A DNA stretch of 50,172 bases from Gammaproteobacteria bacterium. Lineage in GTDB: Bacteria > Pseudomonadota > Gammaproteobacteria > Pseudomonadales > Pseudohongiellaceae. This document shows positions 35,184-44,206 of the stretch, one piece after another. The translations under genes and the position numbers were made by a program. Every line of letters starts with the position of its first letter. Positions within the stretch are counted from its first letter, which is position 1. The stretch covers positions 1 through 50,172 of the forward strand of contig JABJIC010000024.1 in assembly GCA_018661465.1 (NCBI GenBank), in the 5' to 3' direction. Under the pieces are notes generated by a model. The model saw nothing but the letters and a program-made list of their open reading frames with translations. It did not search any database and was not told the DNA's origin.

Positions 35184-37988
35184 CTATTCGTAAATAAATT
35201 TATAGTCTCGCATTAGGTAATTAATAACCGCCGCCCAACTGCGCAGCGTTTGATTCCCATCGGTTGTTATTGGGTTATCTATGTTTTCAAAGATGCACAA
35301 TTCGCTAACTGAACTCACTGCCTGAGTCTTTCCCGCTGCGAGACGAGCCGTTCGTACTGAATCAAAGAGATCGAACGTGGCATTAATCTCTGGATCATTG
35401 CTAGCAAGATCTTCACCTAGAAATTGTCGATGCAGGTGTTGAATATTGCTGCGAATGGCCGAAGCATTACTGCCTGGCAGCGTGCTGAGCTCGACGTCGA
35501 CGAAAAGCTTGCGTGAGCCAATCGGTTTGGAAAAATCATTGTTCACAATCGAACAAGAGGCTTCATTGGCCATCGCCGTCACCACTGTGCTCATCAAGGT
35601 GGTCAGTTCGGTGGCTCGTTCCGCGACACCAAAGCTATCGATTCCTCCGTAGACCAGACTGTAAACCTGAGTAAGAGCACTAGTATTTCCATAGTTCCAA
35701 TCGAACCCTGTCACGTCCGTAACTTTTCGGTTGAGCTGTTCTGGGGTGAGCAGCTTTCCGGTACCTATGTCTGCAAGTTCAACTTCTTGAGCCTGATTCA
35801 TCTCGACTACTGAGTTGGCTCTGAAGTGATCACTCATCGCCAAGTCTGTTAAGACATCTTTCAAATTGAAAGAGCCATTACCAGCTGCGCCAGAAAGGAA
35901 GCTATTCGCTACAGCCTGAATCAATTCTTGCTCAGCCGTGTAAGCTGCCAGCTTTGACGAATAATCCTGATCCTCCGGGTTTTCCGGCAAGTCATAAGGG
36001 TCTTTACCCATTACCGCCGGATACCAGAAGTAAACGGAGCCGTAGCCAAAGCGCGGGTCACTCACAAATTCCTGTGCCAACCACTGCGCCGAGTTATCAG
36101 GGTTGGGCGCCAATGCATCTCCAAATCCCGGAGCCAACATGTCGGAGTACCAGGTGTCTCCGGTTTGATAGCCACTAAAGGGGTTATTGGTATAAGACCC
36201 CGGTAAGGAGTGCTCCCCTCCCGGGCGCGCCTTGTAGAGACCATCGTCGTTGTAGTTTTGAAAAGCTCCAGCTACTGGATCCATGGTTGTATGGCACACT
36301 GTGCAATTTTCATTGTTAAGCGTTGGGTTATTTTCATCTGACAGAGCAGCCTGGTCGGTGGTGCGCTCGGACAAGCCTTCAATGTCGACACCAAGGAAAA
36401 AGTAATAGGCCCAACGTGAGCGCGCCCTATTCCGGTTAGTTTCTGTAGATGGAAAGCGAGACAAGAATGCAGGCGAATTGAGAATGCCTGAGTGGGGGTA
36501 CTCGGTGGGAATACTCCAACTTGAAAGCGGAGAATTGGGATTACAGATAGTACAGCGATAGTACTCGGTGATTTCTCCCTCACGCCACTCTTCGGTATCA
36601 GTGGCATCATTAAAAGTTACATTGCCACCATAGATCGCTGCGGAGTACGGATTCACCATGATGTAGTCAGCAGTTAACACTTCACTGTATGGGCGCTCAT
36701 TCATCACTACATGAGCAATTAGTTCCAGTGGCTCATCGGCAAGTGCGGAACTCGTTAACAATCTCTCAGTGCGAAAATTTCCCTGGGCTTGATAGTACTT
36801 GCTGGAATTTGGATAGTAGTTGCGGTCCACAATACTAAAGACGCTGCCCGAAAATGCTCTGGTAAGCAGTCGGTCGTTAGCGCCTTCGATAAGAAAGTCA
36901 TGAAAACCATCGCCGCTCATCAGATCTCGTATGGCCTCACGTAATTCAGACTCACTAGCGCTGCTAACATTGGATAACTCGGACTCAGTTGGCAAGCGAC
37001 CAGCAAAGAGTATGGCGGCTTTGCGTAGGGTCTCTTCATTGTCGACATTCGTTACCAGCGCAAAAATATCTGTTGAACTTCCGCCCGAACCGGTACTGCT
37101 AATTTCAGTTTGTACCGCCGTGACGAACGCTTGCCACTGTAATAAGTCATTGGACCCTGCTGTAAGCTGAGTACCTCCTCCATGCAGAGTTATGCCCTGG
37201 GGTTTCGACAGGATTAGAGATGCAGCGTTTGGCGCATTCTCGATGTAGTCCATAAGAGTATTGTAGTTAATACTCTGATAGTTAGATTGAGTGTTATCGA
37301 CATAGGTCAATCCGGAGTCTGACGCCACACCTGTGCTGTTATGACAAGCTATGCAACGAGCCTGAATGATGGGCGCAGAGACGTTGCTAACAAACAGGTC
37401 GAAGCTCTCAGTCGTCGACGCATCAGCAGCAATCGAGAGATGCACTGGCGTGCCGTTATAATAGATTTCCCCGGGAGCTGCGGCTGAGTCGTAGGCGAAA
37501 AAAATATCTAGTGTCGTTCCCGCGAAGCCTGCAGGCCCCATGGCAACATTATCAAAAACTGTAATAGCTTCGATGGCGGCAAGCTGTTTATTCTCAAACC
37601 CGCCTTCTAAGGTTTCCAGTGTCAGATCCCATGGCAGATAGTCACCTGATTCGGTGAGCATGAAATATTCGCCTGCAAGCGCTATTACCACATAGAGATT
37701 GCCAACTGTATTTATATGAGCCGGCTCTATTTGAATTTCCGTATGCAGGTCGATTGGTTGATCCGGCGCGAAACTTACTCCGTAATTTTGTCCGTCATCA
37801 GCAGTTGCACCTCCAAAAAATCTCGCCGAAGTTGAATTTCCTGAAGCTGTACTCGGTGCATCAAGTTCCGGCAGTTGAGCCAATGCCAGATTTGAACTCA
37901 ATATGGCAGCCAAGCACAAAAACAACGAGCAGAGTATTTTCAAGGAATCTGTGAAAACCAACCTGACTCTGTAGCCAATACTTTTCAT
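35184..37988 (-). CDS. Large DUF1592/DUF1588-type protein with c-type haem sites
   Basis: The product is about 934 residues. I favour ATG 37988, where a long signal peptide (basic start, K-I-L-C-S-L-F-L-C-L-A-A-I-L-S-S, cleavage near L-A-L-A-Q) begins; ATG 38027 adds 13 residues. C-I-A-C-H near residue 215 and C-T-V-C-H-T-T-M-D-P near residue 570 are haem-binding CxxCH motifs; the second is the DUF1588 signature. A third C-T-I-C-N site lacks the His. A tail with I-R-S-N-I-Q-H-L-H-R-Q-F-L-G fits DUF1585-like ends. These multidomain proteins are known from planctomycetal cytochrome families without proven function. Electron transfer in the periplasm with the downstream DUF1501 partner is inferred. 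Confidence 0.8.
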   Translation of the reverse strand: MKSIGYRVRLVFTDSLKILCSLFLCLAAILSSNLALAQLPELDAPSTASGNSTSARFFGGATADDGQNYGVSFAPDQPIDLHTEIQIEPAHINTVGNLYVVIALAGEYFMLTESGDYLPWDLTLETLEGGFENKQLAAIEAITVFDNVAMGPAGFAGTTLDIFFAYDSAAAPGEIYYNGTPVHLSIAADASTTESFDLFVSNVSAPIIQARCIACHNSTGVASDSGLTYVDNTQSNYQSINYNTLMDYIENAPNAASLILSKPQGITLHGGGTQLTAGSNDLLQWQAFVTAVQTEISSTGSGGSSTDIFALVTNVDNEETLRKAAILFAGRLPTESELSNVSSASESELREAIRDLMSGDGFHDFLIEGANDRLLTRAFSGSVFSIVDRNYYPNSSKYYQAQGNFRTERLLTSSALADEPLELIAHVVMNERPYSEVLTADYIMVNPYSAAIYGGNVTFNDATDTEEWREGEITEYYRCTICNPNSPLSSWSIPTEYPHSGILNSPAFLSRFPSTETNRNRARSRWAYYFFLGVDIEGLSERTTDQAALSDENNPTLNNENCTVCHTTMDPVAGAFQNYNDDGLYKARPGGEHSLPGSYTNNPFSGYQTGDTWYSDMLAPGFGDALAPNPDNSAQWLAQEFVSDPRFGYGSVYFWYPAVMGKDPYDLPENPEDQDYSSKLAAYTAEQELIQAVANSFLSGAAGNGSFNLKDVLTDLAMSDHFRANSVVEMNQAQEVELADIGTGKLLTPEQLNRKVTDVTGFDWNYGNTSALTQVYSLVYGGIDSFGVAERATELTTLMSTVVTAMANEASCSIVNNDFSKPIGSRKLFVDVELSTLPGSNASAIRSNIQHLHRQFLGEDLASNDPEINATFDLFDSVRTARLAAGKTQAVSSVSELCIFENIDNPITTDGNQTLRSWAAVINYLMRDYKFIYE

Positions 37989-38027
37989 ACTCTTGCTCAC
38001 TATGTCCGCTTTAAAATGGTATCTCAT

Positions 38028-38503
38028 TTTTCGCTAACCCCTGCCTGGAGTGCTTCTTCCGGGATATGCCGGCTATTTGCCTCTAGCTCTCATTCGCAGC
38101 ACATTCACTAACATCACGTACTAGGAGATTAAAACGTTACAGCGTGTCTTTGGTTTACATGTACAAACTACATCGATAAACCAGCGAAGCGGATCTAACT
38201 GAGCTCGGATAGTGACGAAACTACACTGTATTGTGGGTTTTCAGTGAATCCGAGTTTCACATTTTGAATTTCTCACCAAGAACTATCAATCAGCTAGTTT
38301 CAAAATAGTGTGAGGTTGATCGCATTTCTATGAAATCACAGGCTGTGTAAACGAAGGAGAATCAGGCTTGCAAGCCCTCAGAGCACTAGATGTATGAGCT
38401 ATATCACAGTATTTATTCATTGAAAGTCTAGACTAGCGAACATCTATTCAACACTTCGGTCCGGGCGCGTATCCAGACGCCTAAAAGACCGACGGAGGCA
38501 GTA
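38028..38503. other. Divergent intergenic region
   Basis: About 475 bases separate the large haem-site gene and the DUF5666 gene. It holds a palindrome GGCTTGCAAGCC (38365-38376) and a CRP-like box (38393-38408). No gene is recognisable; an antisense open frame entering from 39045 is a shadow of the DUF5666 gene. Confidence 0.5.
38393..38408. promoter_or_regulatory. CRP/Vfr-like site
   Basis: TATGA-GCTATA-TCACA matches nine of ten positions of the CRP consensus TGTGA-N6-TCACA. It lies 96-111 bases before the DUF5666 gene start. One-site matches of this kind arise by chance fairly often. Confidence 0.35.
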
Positions 38504-39775
38504 ATGAAAGCAAGAAAATCATTCTTAAGAGCAATAGCTGTGTTGTTTGCATTTGCGTGCATAAATACCGCAATAGCTAAGAGTTCTGATATCAAGTTTA
38601 CCAGCACCGTAATCTCTGTAATCCAAACTGATTCTAATGCTGGCTCAATAGAAGTCACCATACACGATGTGATTATTCCCATTATTGTAAATGGTGACAC
38701 CGAGATTGGAGAAAGTGGCGAAGAAATAAGTATCTCTGACTTATCCGCCGGCGACTTCGTTGGCATCACCTCCTTCTTTACTGACGAGGGTCTAGTAGCC
38801 GATGACATCAAGATTCTTGAAGTTCGCGAAGAACAATTTCGCTTAAGAGGATCAATTTCTGCTGTCGATACTATTGCAGAAAATACGGTAATTACCTTGC
38901 TCGGGGTGGACGTAACCATTACGTCTGAGACCAGCATTACACGGCGGAATAATGGTGATGGCAACTCAGTGCCAGCATCCGGCCTGTCGGCAAATGATCT
39001 CGTAAATGTAAGCGGCAGCGTGACCGAAGGGCTTCTCGTCGCCACTCGAATTCACGTAGGCACTCGTGAGCAGGGCAACATCGAATTAGAGGGTGAAATT
39101 CTAACACTCTCCGATACTGAGCTATCTCTTAGTATTGAAGGCGGAACGACAGTCGCGGTAATCATCGACGACGACACAAGTATCGTGGGTGAATTAGCGG
39201 AAGGTGTTTTTATCGAAGTCGAGGGGCAACTACAGGCTGACCTTTCATTAACTGCATTTGAAATTGCTGCCGATGCCGATGGAGATGGGGATGCAGACGA
39301 TGATAATCAACGCGGAAAGCGCGGCGATGAGCATTCTAACAATGGTCGCGGGAACGGAAATGGAAATGGAAATGGAAACTCCGGCGATGACGATGACGAT
39401 GACGACTCTGACTCAATAGAAGTTGGTGCAGAAACCTTGCTAACAGGTGATAACTCCGAGCTTTCCGGTAAAGCAGAATACAGTTATGAAGAAGATGGTG
39501 ACCAGATCGAACAAGAGCTGGAAATCGAGATTGAAGAACTAGAAGCAGGTGGCGAGTACAGTATCATTGTGTTCTTTGGGGATGAGTCTGTGAATTTCGG
39601 AACTTTCACAAGCGACACTTCCGGAGAGTTAGAGGTGAAATTCAAGTCCGATGCTTCCGATTCAGATGATAATGTACTGATCGATGATCTTCTACCTAGC
39701 GAAAACGATGTAAGGGACATTAGCAAAGTTCAGATTTTGCAGAATGAAATAGTTGTGTTTGAAGGGGCTTTCTAA
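38504..39775 (+). CDS. Secreted DUF5666-repeat protein with acidic low-complexity linker
   Basis: The product has 423 residues. A signal peptide (R-A-I-A-V-L-F-A-F-A, cleavage near T-A-I-A-K) is followed by about three DUF5666 beta units, each with a pattern like V-x-G-x-I-x-x-x-D, I-x-x-x-T-x-I and L-x-x-G-x-x-V-x-V-x-G (residues 30-250). A low-complexity linker (255-303) has D-A-D-G-D-G-D-A-D-D-D, N-G-N-G-N-G-N-G-N and seven consecutive Asp, which could bind Ca2+. A C-terminal beta domain rich in Glu and Ser follows. GGAGG precedes the ATG. The family is extracytoplasmic and uncharacterised. Confidence 0.8.
   Translation: MKARKSFLRAIAVLFAFACINTAIAKSSDIKFTSTVISVIQTDSNAGSIEVTIHDVIIPIIVNGDTEIGESGEEISISDLSAGDFVGITSFFTDEGLVADDIKILEVREEQFRLRGSISAVDTIAENTVITLLGVDVTITSETSITRRNNGDGNSVPASGLSANDLVNVSGSVTEGLLVATRIHVGTREQGNIELEGEILTLSDTELSLSIEGGTTVAVIIDDDTSIVGELAEGVFIEVEGQLQADLSLTAFEIAADADGDGDADDDNQRGKRGDEHSNNGRGNGNGNGNGNSGDDDDDDDSDSIEVGAETLLTGDNSELSGKAEYSYEEDGDQIEQELEIEIEELEAGGEYSIIVFFGDESVNFGTFTSDTSGELEVKFKSDASDSDDNVLIDDLLPSENDVRDISKVQILQNEIVVFEGAF
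39351..39406 (+). repeat. Hexanucleotide and GATGAC-type microsatellites inside the DUF5666 gene
   Basis: A run of GGAAAT units (39356-39378) is followed closely by GATGAC units (39386-39405). They encode the Asn-Gly and poly-Asp segments. Both units are six bases, so slippage changes length without shifting the frame. Confidence 0.8.
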
Positions 39776-39802
39776 AACCAACACGGTAATAAGCTAAAAA
39801 CT

Positions 39803-39836
39803 GAAATAGGAATGGCTTTACAACCATCCCTATTTC
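39803..39836. terminator. Bidirectional terminator between DUF5666 and the FHA/kinase operon
   Basis: The arm GAAATAGGAATGG pairs with CCATCCCTATTTC (one mismatch) around an eight-base loop. It lies between convergent genes ending at 39775 (+) and 39858 (-) and is flanked by A- and T-rich DNA. Confidence 0.8.
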
Positions 39837-39857
39837 ATATCCTTTATTTTCCCATTC

Positions 39858-41195
39858 CTATCCAGAAGAAACCGAGATTTCGGTGTTCCCCAGTTTTATC
39901 CGGTCACCAACTTTCAGTGGCCTCGGTTTATAAGCTGCCAATAGCTGCCCATTCACATAAGTACCATTGGACGAACTCAAGTCTTCAACTTGAATTTTTC
40001 CATCTTGAAAAGACACTCGAATATGTCGACGGGAAACCTGCTCGTCATCTAGAATAAAATCTGACAATTCCCCTGATCGACCAATACTCAAACCCTTGCC
40101 TGCTTGCTTGAGAGAGTCTTCTGAAAACTCGAATCGAAAAGAATTACTGCCAGCACTACCGTAAAGAGTAAGTTCAGAGGCTCCTCCACTGGATGACCCC
40201 GCACCAGGGTGAGAAGAAGTTTTCTTAATACTTCCGTCTGACTCTCTGCTAGTTCCGCCGATACGCCTGCTTACTTCATCATAGACTCGAACCAATTGCT
40301 GACGCGGTCGTCTAAGCGCCAGGGCCATGGTCAGCACCAAGGCGATACCTAAACCCAGGCCCCAGTTTTGGACAGTCTGTTGCAGTGAGTCCATCTCTCC
40401 TTCCTGACTGCCAAGCTGGCTTTCCAATTGACTCTGCTGACTCTCCAACTGATCCTGTAACAATCCTAATTCAGCCAGTGCTTCCTCACCCGCCGCCGAG
40501 ACTCCACCAGTTGCACAGGGAGAGTTGTCAGTCTCATAGGGAATGCCAAGTGTATCCATTTGTCGTGCTAGTTCGGCAACATGCATTGAGGCCCAGATAA
40601 AATCAGCCGAGTAATCTTCGTTCTCAACACCCCAGGTTGTAAGGCCAAGCACACGGCCACAGTCATCCAAGAGAGGCCCTCCTGAGTTTCCTGCATTAAC
40701 TATATTGGTATGCTGAATAATACGCACACCGCTCGTATTCTCAGTTACCAATGCAATGGTGCCTCCATAAACACTGACATTTACATTGGCACGACCAGTG
40801 AGGTCATCGCCCAGTCCGGGAAAGCCAACAGTAAAGGAATCACTACCACGAATAGCATCTTCCGTTTTCAATTTGAATGGGGTCAGATCAAGCCCGGGTA
40901 CGCGAATCAAGCCGATATCAAGATTTGAATTCCCTTGCCAGATCAGTTCACCTCTATACTCTTGATCAGTACCCGCCGGATAGATTTCGAAACTGGTATT
41001 ACCATCAGTGACATGCCAGTTGGTCGCTACTACACCCGGACTGACTACCCAGCCCGTACCATGGCCACCAATCACAACTCTTACGATAGAACTTTCCACC
41101 AGATCAACATTAGGAATTGCCCATGACTGGCTGATAACGCCAAAACCAAGGGTGATGACAGAAAATAATTTCAATATGTTGTGGCTAATTTTCAT
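39858..41195 (-). CDS. Trypsin-like serine protease with membrane anchor and FHA domain
   Basis: The product has 445 residues. A signal peptide (1-26) is followed by an S1-type protease with an intact triad: H61 (T-N-W-H-V), D93 (L-D-I-G-L) and S171 (N-A-G-N-S-G-G-P-L). A Gln/Glu/Ser coiled coil spans 238-275, a membrane helix 279-295, and a cytosolic FHA domain 352-445 with I-G-R (371-373), V-S-R-R-H (387-391) and S-S-N-G-T (408-412). So a periplasmic protease is tied across the inner membrane to a phosphothreonine reader. It is the last gene of a ten-gene operon with a Thr kinase and phosphatase, 21 bases after its neighbour. Kinase-controlled proteolysis is inferred. Confidence 0.9.
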   Translation of the reverse strand: MKISHNILKLFSVITLGFGVISQSWAIPNVDLVESSIVRVVIGGHGTGWVVSPGVVATNWHVTDGNTSFEIYPAGTDQEYRGELIWQGNSNLDIGLIRVPGLDLTPFKLKTEDAIRGSDSFTVGFPGLGDDLTGRANVNVSVYGGTIALVTENTSGVRIIQHTNIVNAGNSGGPLLDDCGRVLGLTTWGVENEDYSADFIWASMHVAELARQMDTLGIPYETDNSPCATGGVSAAGEEALAELGLLQDQLESQQSQLESQLGSQEGEMDSLQQTVQNWGLGLGIALVLTMALALRRPRQQLVRVYDEVSRRIGGTSRESDGSIKKTSSHPGAGSSSGGASELTLYGSAGSNSFRFEFSEDSLKQAGKGLSIGRSGELSDFILDDEQVSRRHIRVSFQDGKIQVEDLSSSNGTYVNGQLLAAYKPRPLKVGDRIKLGNTEISVSSG

Positions 41196-41216
41196 AAGGC
41201 AGACTCTGGGAGTTGA

Positions 41217-42299
41217 TTAAATATTTTTCCGACCAAATTGTACGGCGCTTTCATTTACTTCAGTACTAGTATCAACAGTTTCTTCAATAACATCTTCAAT
41301 AACTTCTGCAGTAACTTCATCTACAACTTCTTCAGCGGGCTCTTCCAACCCAAGAGTTGCCCAATAACTCTCGTCTGTTTCTGTAAGCATCAAATTCGCT
41401 TGAAGCTCTAAAGCCTGATCACTGGAAAAAGTACCCACCCAAATATTGTAAAGACCCGAAGGCGGATTTGAGATCGCCACAGCAGCATTACTTCCACCCA
41501 TGGATACTGAATCATCATTGCAGTGCCAATTACCGAGAGCATCGTTAACCAGAATCGTGGTATCGCCCGATGAGCGGGATAAGATACCAAGGTTATATTC
41601 GCCCGCTGTGTAATTCACATTCAGGTCCGGCGCCGAGGAATAGAACCCGGTACACTGGCTCGACGATGTGCTGCCACCTGCCAGAATCTCTCTGGAATTG
41701 GGGTCTGGCACAAAACCGCTAGCAAGCGTGACAGTGCCAAAATTTGGCGCGGCGGAAATATCCGGCTCGTTAGGGCTGACTATATCTGCCGATAGGCTTA
41801 AGCTGTCCCAGCTCGCACTACTCTGTTCACTGATTACCAGACTGCTCGGCTCGATCTGCTCTGTCTGCGTAAAGAGACCCAGCCAAATGTTGTAAATTCC
41901 ACTGTCGGGATTATCAATTAGTACGCCGGGGTTTCCACTGGAGAGAAACTCTGAATCGTCGCTACAGAGCCAACTGCCATCCGGCTGATTGATGGCCAGA
42001 GTTGTATCAACTCCAGATTTAGCGAAAATACTTAGATCATATTCACCGCCCTGATAATTCAGATTCAAATCAGGATTAGCGGAGTAGTAACCGGTACAGG
42101 AATCGAATCTAGTGGAACCTCCCGCACTAACTGCAGTGACCTTCGGATCTGGAGCGAAGCCCGCAGTTAGAGAAACTAATCCATAATTAGGTTCGCCAAA
42201 AATATTCTGCGCCTGGGAAACAGAACAGGAGAAACCGAAAACCAATGCCAGCACGCTTGCTGACACATATCCTCGATGTCTGTTTACTTTATCTGTCAT
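41217..42299 (-). CDS. Secreted two-repeat beta protein of the operon
   Basis: The product has 360 residues. A signal peptide (cleavage near V-S-Q-A-QN) precedes two homologous units of about 140 residues. Each begins N-x-G-x-V-x-L-x-x-G-F-x-P-D-P and contains A-G-G-S-T, C-T-G-[YF]-Y-S, P-D-L-N-[LV]-N-Y, a C-x-D-D-S pair and S-G-[IL]-Y-N-I-W-[LV]-G. The last repeat partner Cys could form one disulfide per unit. This resembles PPC-like beta sandwiches found beside secreted proteases, but I do not recognise a named family. An acidic Glu/Val-rich tail follows. It lies 21 bases before the protease-FHA gene and 11 after the kinase gene. Confidence 0.8.
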   Translation of the reverse strand: MTDKVNRHRGYVSASVLALVFGFSCSVSQAQNIFGEPNYGLVSLTAGFAPDPKVTAVSAGGSTRFDSCTGYYSANPDLNLNYQGGEYDLSIFAKSGVDTTLAINQPDGSWLCSDDSEFLSSGNPGVLIDNPDSGIYNIWLGLFTQTEQIEPSSLVISEQSSASWDSLSLSADIVSPNEPDISAAPNFGTVTLASGFVPDPNSREILAGGSTSSSQCTGFYSSAPDLNVNYTAGEYNLGILSRSSGDTTILVNDALGNWHCNDDSVSMGGSNAAVAISNPPSGLYNIWVGTFSSDQALELQANLMLTETDESYWATLGLEEPAEEVVDEVTAEVIEDVIEETVDTSTEVNESAVQFGRKNI

Positions 42300-42310
42300 A
42301 GTAATCTCAA

Positions 42311-44197
42311 TTACTCACGCAACAGGCGAAAACCAATATTGGATGATGACTCATTTGCCGGGCGCCAGTTCCGGAAGGCTGTTCGCAATTGAAACTCCGT
42401 GCTGTCCCATGCTCCGCCTCTTAGCACTCTGGAGCAAGCCGGGTCAGTCTCCCAGGCACTGCCATTGACTGGCGCGCCAACGTACCCATCATGGGCACAG
42501 TCTTGAACCCACTCCCAGACATTGCCGTTCATATCATGTAGACCACTAAGATTAGCCCCATAGCTGCCCAACTCTCCCGGACCCGATTCGCTGTTATCTG
42601 ATTTACAACTCGCGCAATTAGCCTTATCCAGTTGCAGCTCATTGCCCCAAGGATAATTGGTAGTAGTTCCTGCTCTAGCCGCGTATTCCCATTCGGCCTC
42701 AGAAGGTAATCGATAAGTCTTCCCCGTAAGCTCGCTCAACCACTGCCCGTAAGCATCGGCGTCCTGCCAACTGACATTTATGACCGGCTTATTTTCAAAG
42801 CCAAACCCCATGGCGTCAGCCATCTCTCTTCCTGTAGCGTCGGTGAAGCGCAGATAATCCGCATAGCTAATCTCGTGTTTGCTGAGATAGAAATCCTGTG
42901 GAATATCTACACGTCTGACCGGTGCTTCATCACTGTCTCCGCCACCCTGAATATCGCCCATGTCAAAACTTCCCGCATTCACCAAAACCAATTCGGGTTC
43001 ATAGGTCTCCACGGTCAGTGTTCCATCTTGAATCTGGGTAGCAATGTCAGCATTGCTCCGCCGTGCTTGCTGAATAAACAGCTCGTCTTCACTGAGACTA
43101 ACAACCGAGGTTTGCTCAGAATTTTGATCAGAGCCCTGCTCAGCTCCATCAATTGTTTCCGTACCTGTATCGGAAGTGAAGTACCAGGCTCCTATACCAA
43201 TGGAAAGCACAAGAGCAGCTGCAGCCGCATAGGTGCCTACTGGTTTTGACTGAGTAGCCTGACCGGATGTAGATTTAGAAGAGGATTCCGCAGGAGATGC
43301 AGCGATGACAGTTTTTTCATCCCCCGGTCTACCCTCAAGAGCCGCTATCCATTCCGCTACATTCTGAGGTCTTTCCTGCTCATCTACCTTAAGAGTCCAA
43401 TCTATCGCCTTGAGGAAACCTGGCGATGCCTTCCCTTTCAATTTTTTACTGATTGGAATCAAGGGATCATCTTTGATGCGATCAGTGGCAGCATAGGGAT
43501 CCTCTCCACACATGGCTCGATAGCATAAAGCGCCGAGGGCGTAGATATCGGTCCAGGGTCCCTGATTGCCACGGGAGGAATATTGTTCGATGGGTGCATA
43601 ACCCCCGGAAACCAGAGCAGTAAGATGTTGGTCCTTAGCGCCAATAGCCTGCCGGGCAGAACCGAAATCTATTAGAACTCCACTCTCGTCAGAGTCACGA
43701 ATAATAATATTGAGCGGCTTGATATCACGATGAAGAAAGTCTGTGCTGTGAACCTTAGCCAAACCTTTGAGCATTGGAATTAGAACTTTTTTAAGTTCTG
43801 TTTCACCAAGCTTGCCCTTGCGGTCAAGATACTCGGAGAAAGTGTCCCCCTCGGCATATTCCATGACGATATAGCCGGTGCCATTTGCGGAAAATGAACG
43901 ATAGACCTTAACGATATTTGTGTCGTCAAATTTTGCCAGAGTTCTCGCTTCTGCAAGAAAGCGCTCCAGTCCCCAATCGAATTCTTCCTGATCTTTCTCA
44001 GAGTTAGCTACGACAGTATCGCCGGCTTCTCGAGTAGCTAAATAGCGCGGCAGATATTCTTTGATGGCACAACCACGGTCAGTATTATTGTCAAACGCAA
44101 GATAAGTGATTGCAAAACCGCCACTGCCCAATACACGTAACAGTTCATATTCCTGAATCTGGTAACCGGACGGAAGTGCATTTTGATGCTCACTCAT
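42311..44197 (-). CDS. Membrane Ser/Thr protein kinase fused to a formylglycine-enzyme-like (FGE-sulfatase) domain
   Basis: The product has 628 residues. A complete Hanks-type kinase covers 15-285: glycine loop G-S-G-G-F-A-I-T-Y (24-32), Lys46, H-R-D-I-K-P-L-N (156-163) and D-F-G (177-179). A linker with D-E-K-T-V at 293-297 leads to one membrane helix (322-340). The periplasmic part from about 400 to the end is an FGE-sulfatase/SUMF1-like domain: F-D-M-G, P-V-x-x-V-D-I, R-L-P-S-E-A-E-W-E-Y-A-A-R, N-V-W-E-W-V-Q-D, R-V-L-R-G-G-A-W and N-I-G-F-R-L-L. Such modules are often non-enzymatic sensors or binders. The kinase faces the cytosolic FHA proteins of the operon and is opposed by the PP2C phosphatase. 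Confidence 0.93.
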   Translation of the reverse strand: MSEHQNALPSGYQIQEYELLRVLGSGGFAITYLAFDNNTDRGCAIKEYLPRYLATREAGDTVVANSEKDQEEFDWGLERFLAEARTLAKFDDTNIVKVYRSFSANGTGYIVMEYAEGDTFSEYLDRKGKLGETELKKVLIPMLKGLAKVHSTDFLHRDIKPLNIIIRDSDESGVLIDFGSARQAIGAKDQHLTALVSGGYAPIEQYSSRGNQGPWTDIYALGALCYRAMCGEDPYAATDRIKDDPLIPISKKLKGKASPGFLKAIDWTLKVDEQERPQNVAEWIAALEGRPGDEKTVIAASPAESSSKSTSGQATQSKPVGTYAAAAALVLSIGIGAWYFTSDTGTETIDGAEQGSDQNSEQTSVVSLSEDELFIQQARRSNADIATQIQDGTLTVETYEPELVLVNAGSFDMGDIQGGGDSDEAPVRRVDIPQDFYLSKHEISYADYLRFTDATGREMADAMGFGFENKPVINVSWQDADAYGQWLSELTGKTYRLPSEAEWEYAARAGTTTNYPWGNELQLDKANCASCKSDNSESGPGELGSYGANLSGLHDMNGNVWEWVQDCAHDGYVGAPVNGSAWETDPACSRVLRGGAWDSTEFQLRTAFRNWRPANESSSNIGFRLLRE

Positions 44198-44206
44198 GAT
44201 GCAAGC

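Noticed and set aside
38428..39045. 205-codon open frame antisense to the DUF5666 gene
   Set aside because: Its composition (Ser/Thr/Pro-rich) is that of a shadow frame. The sense gene has a signal peptide and ribosome site.
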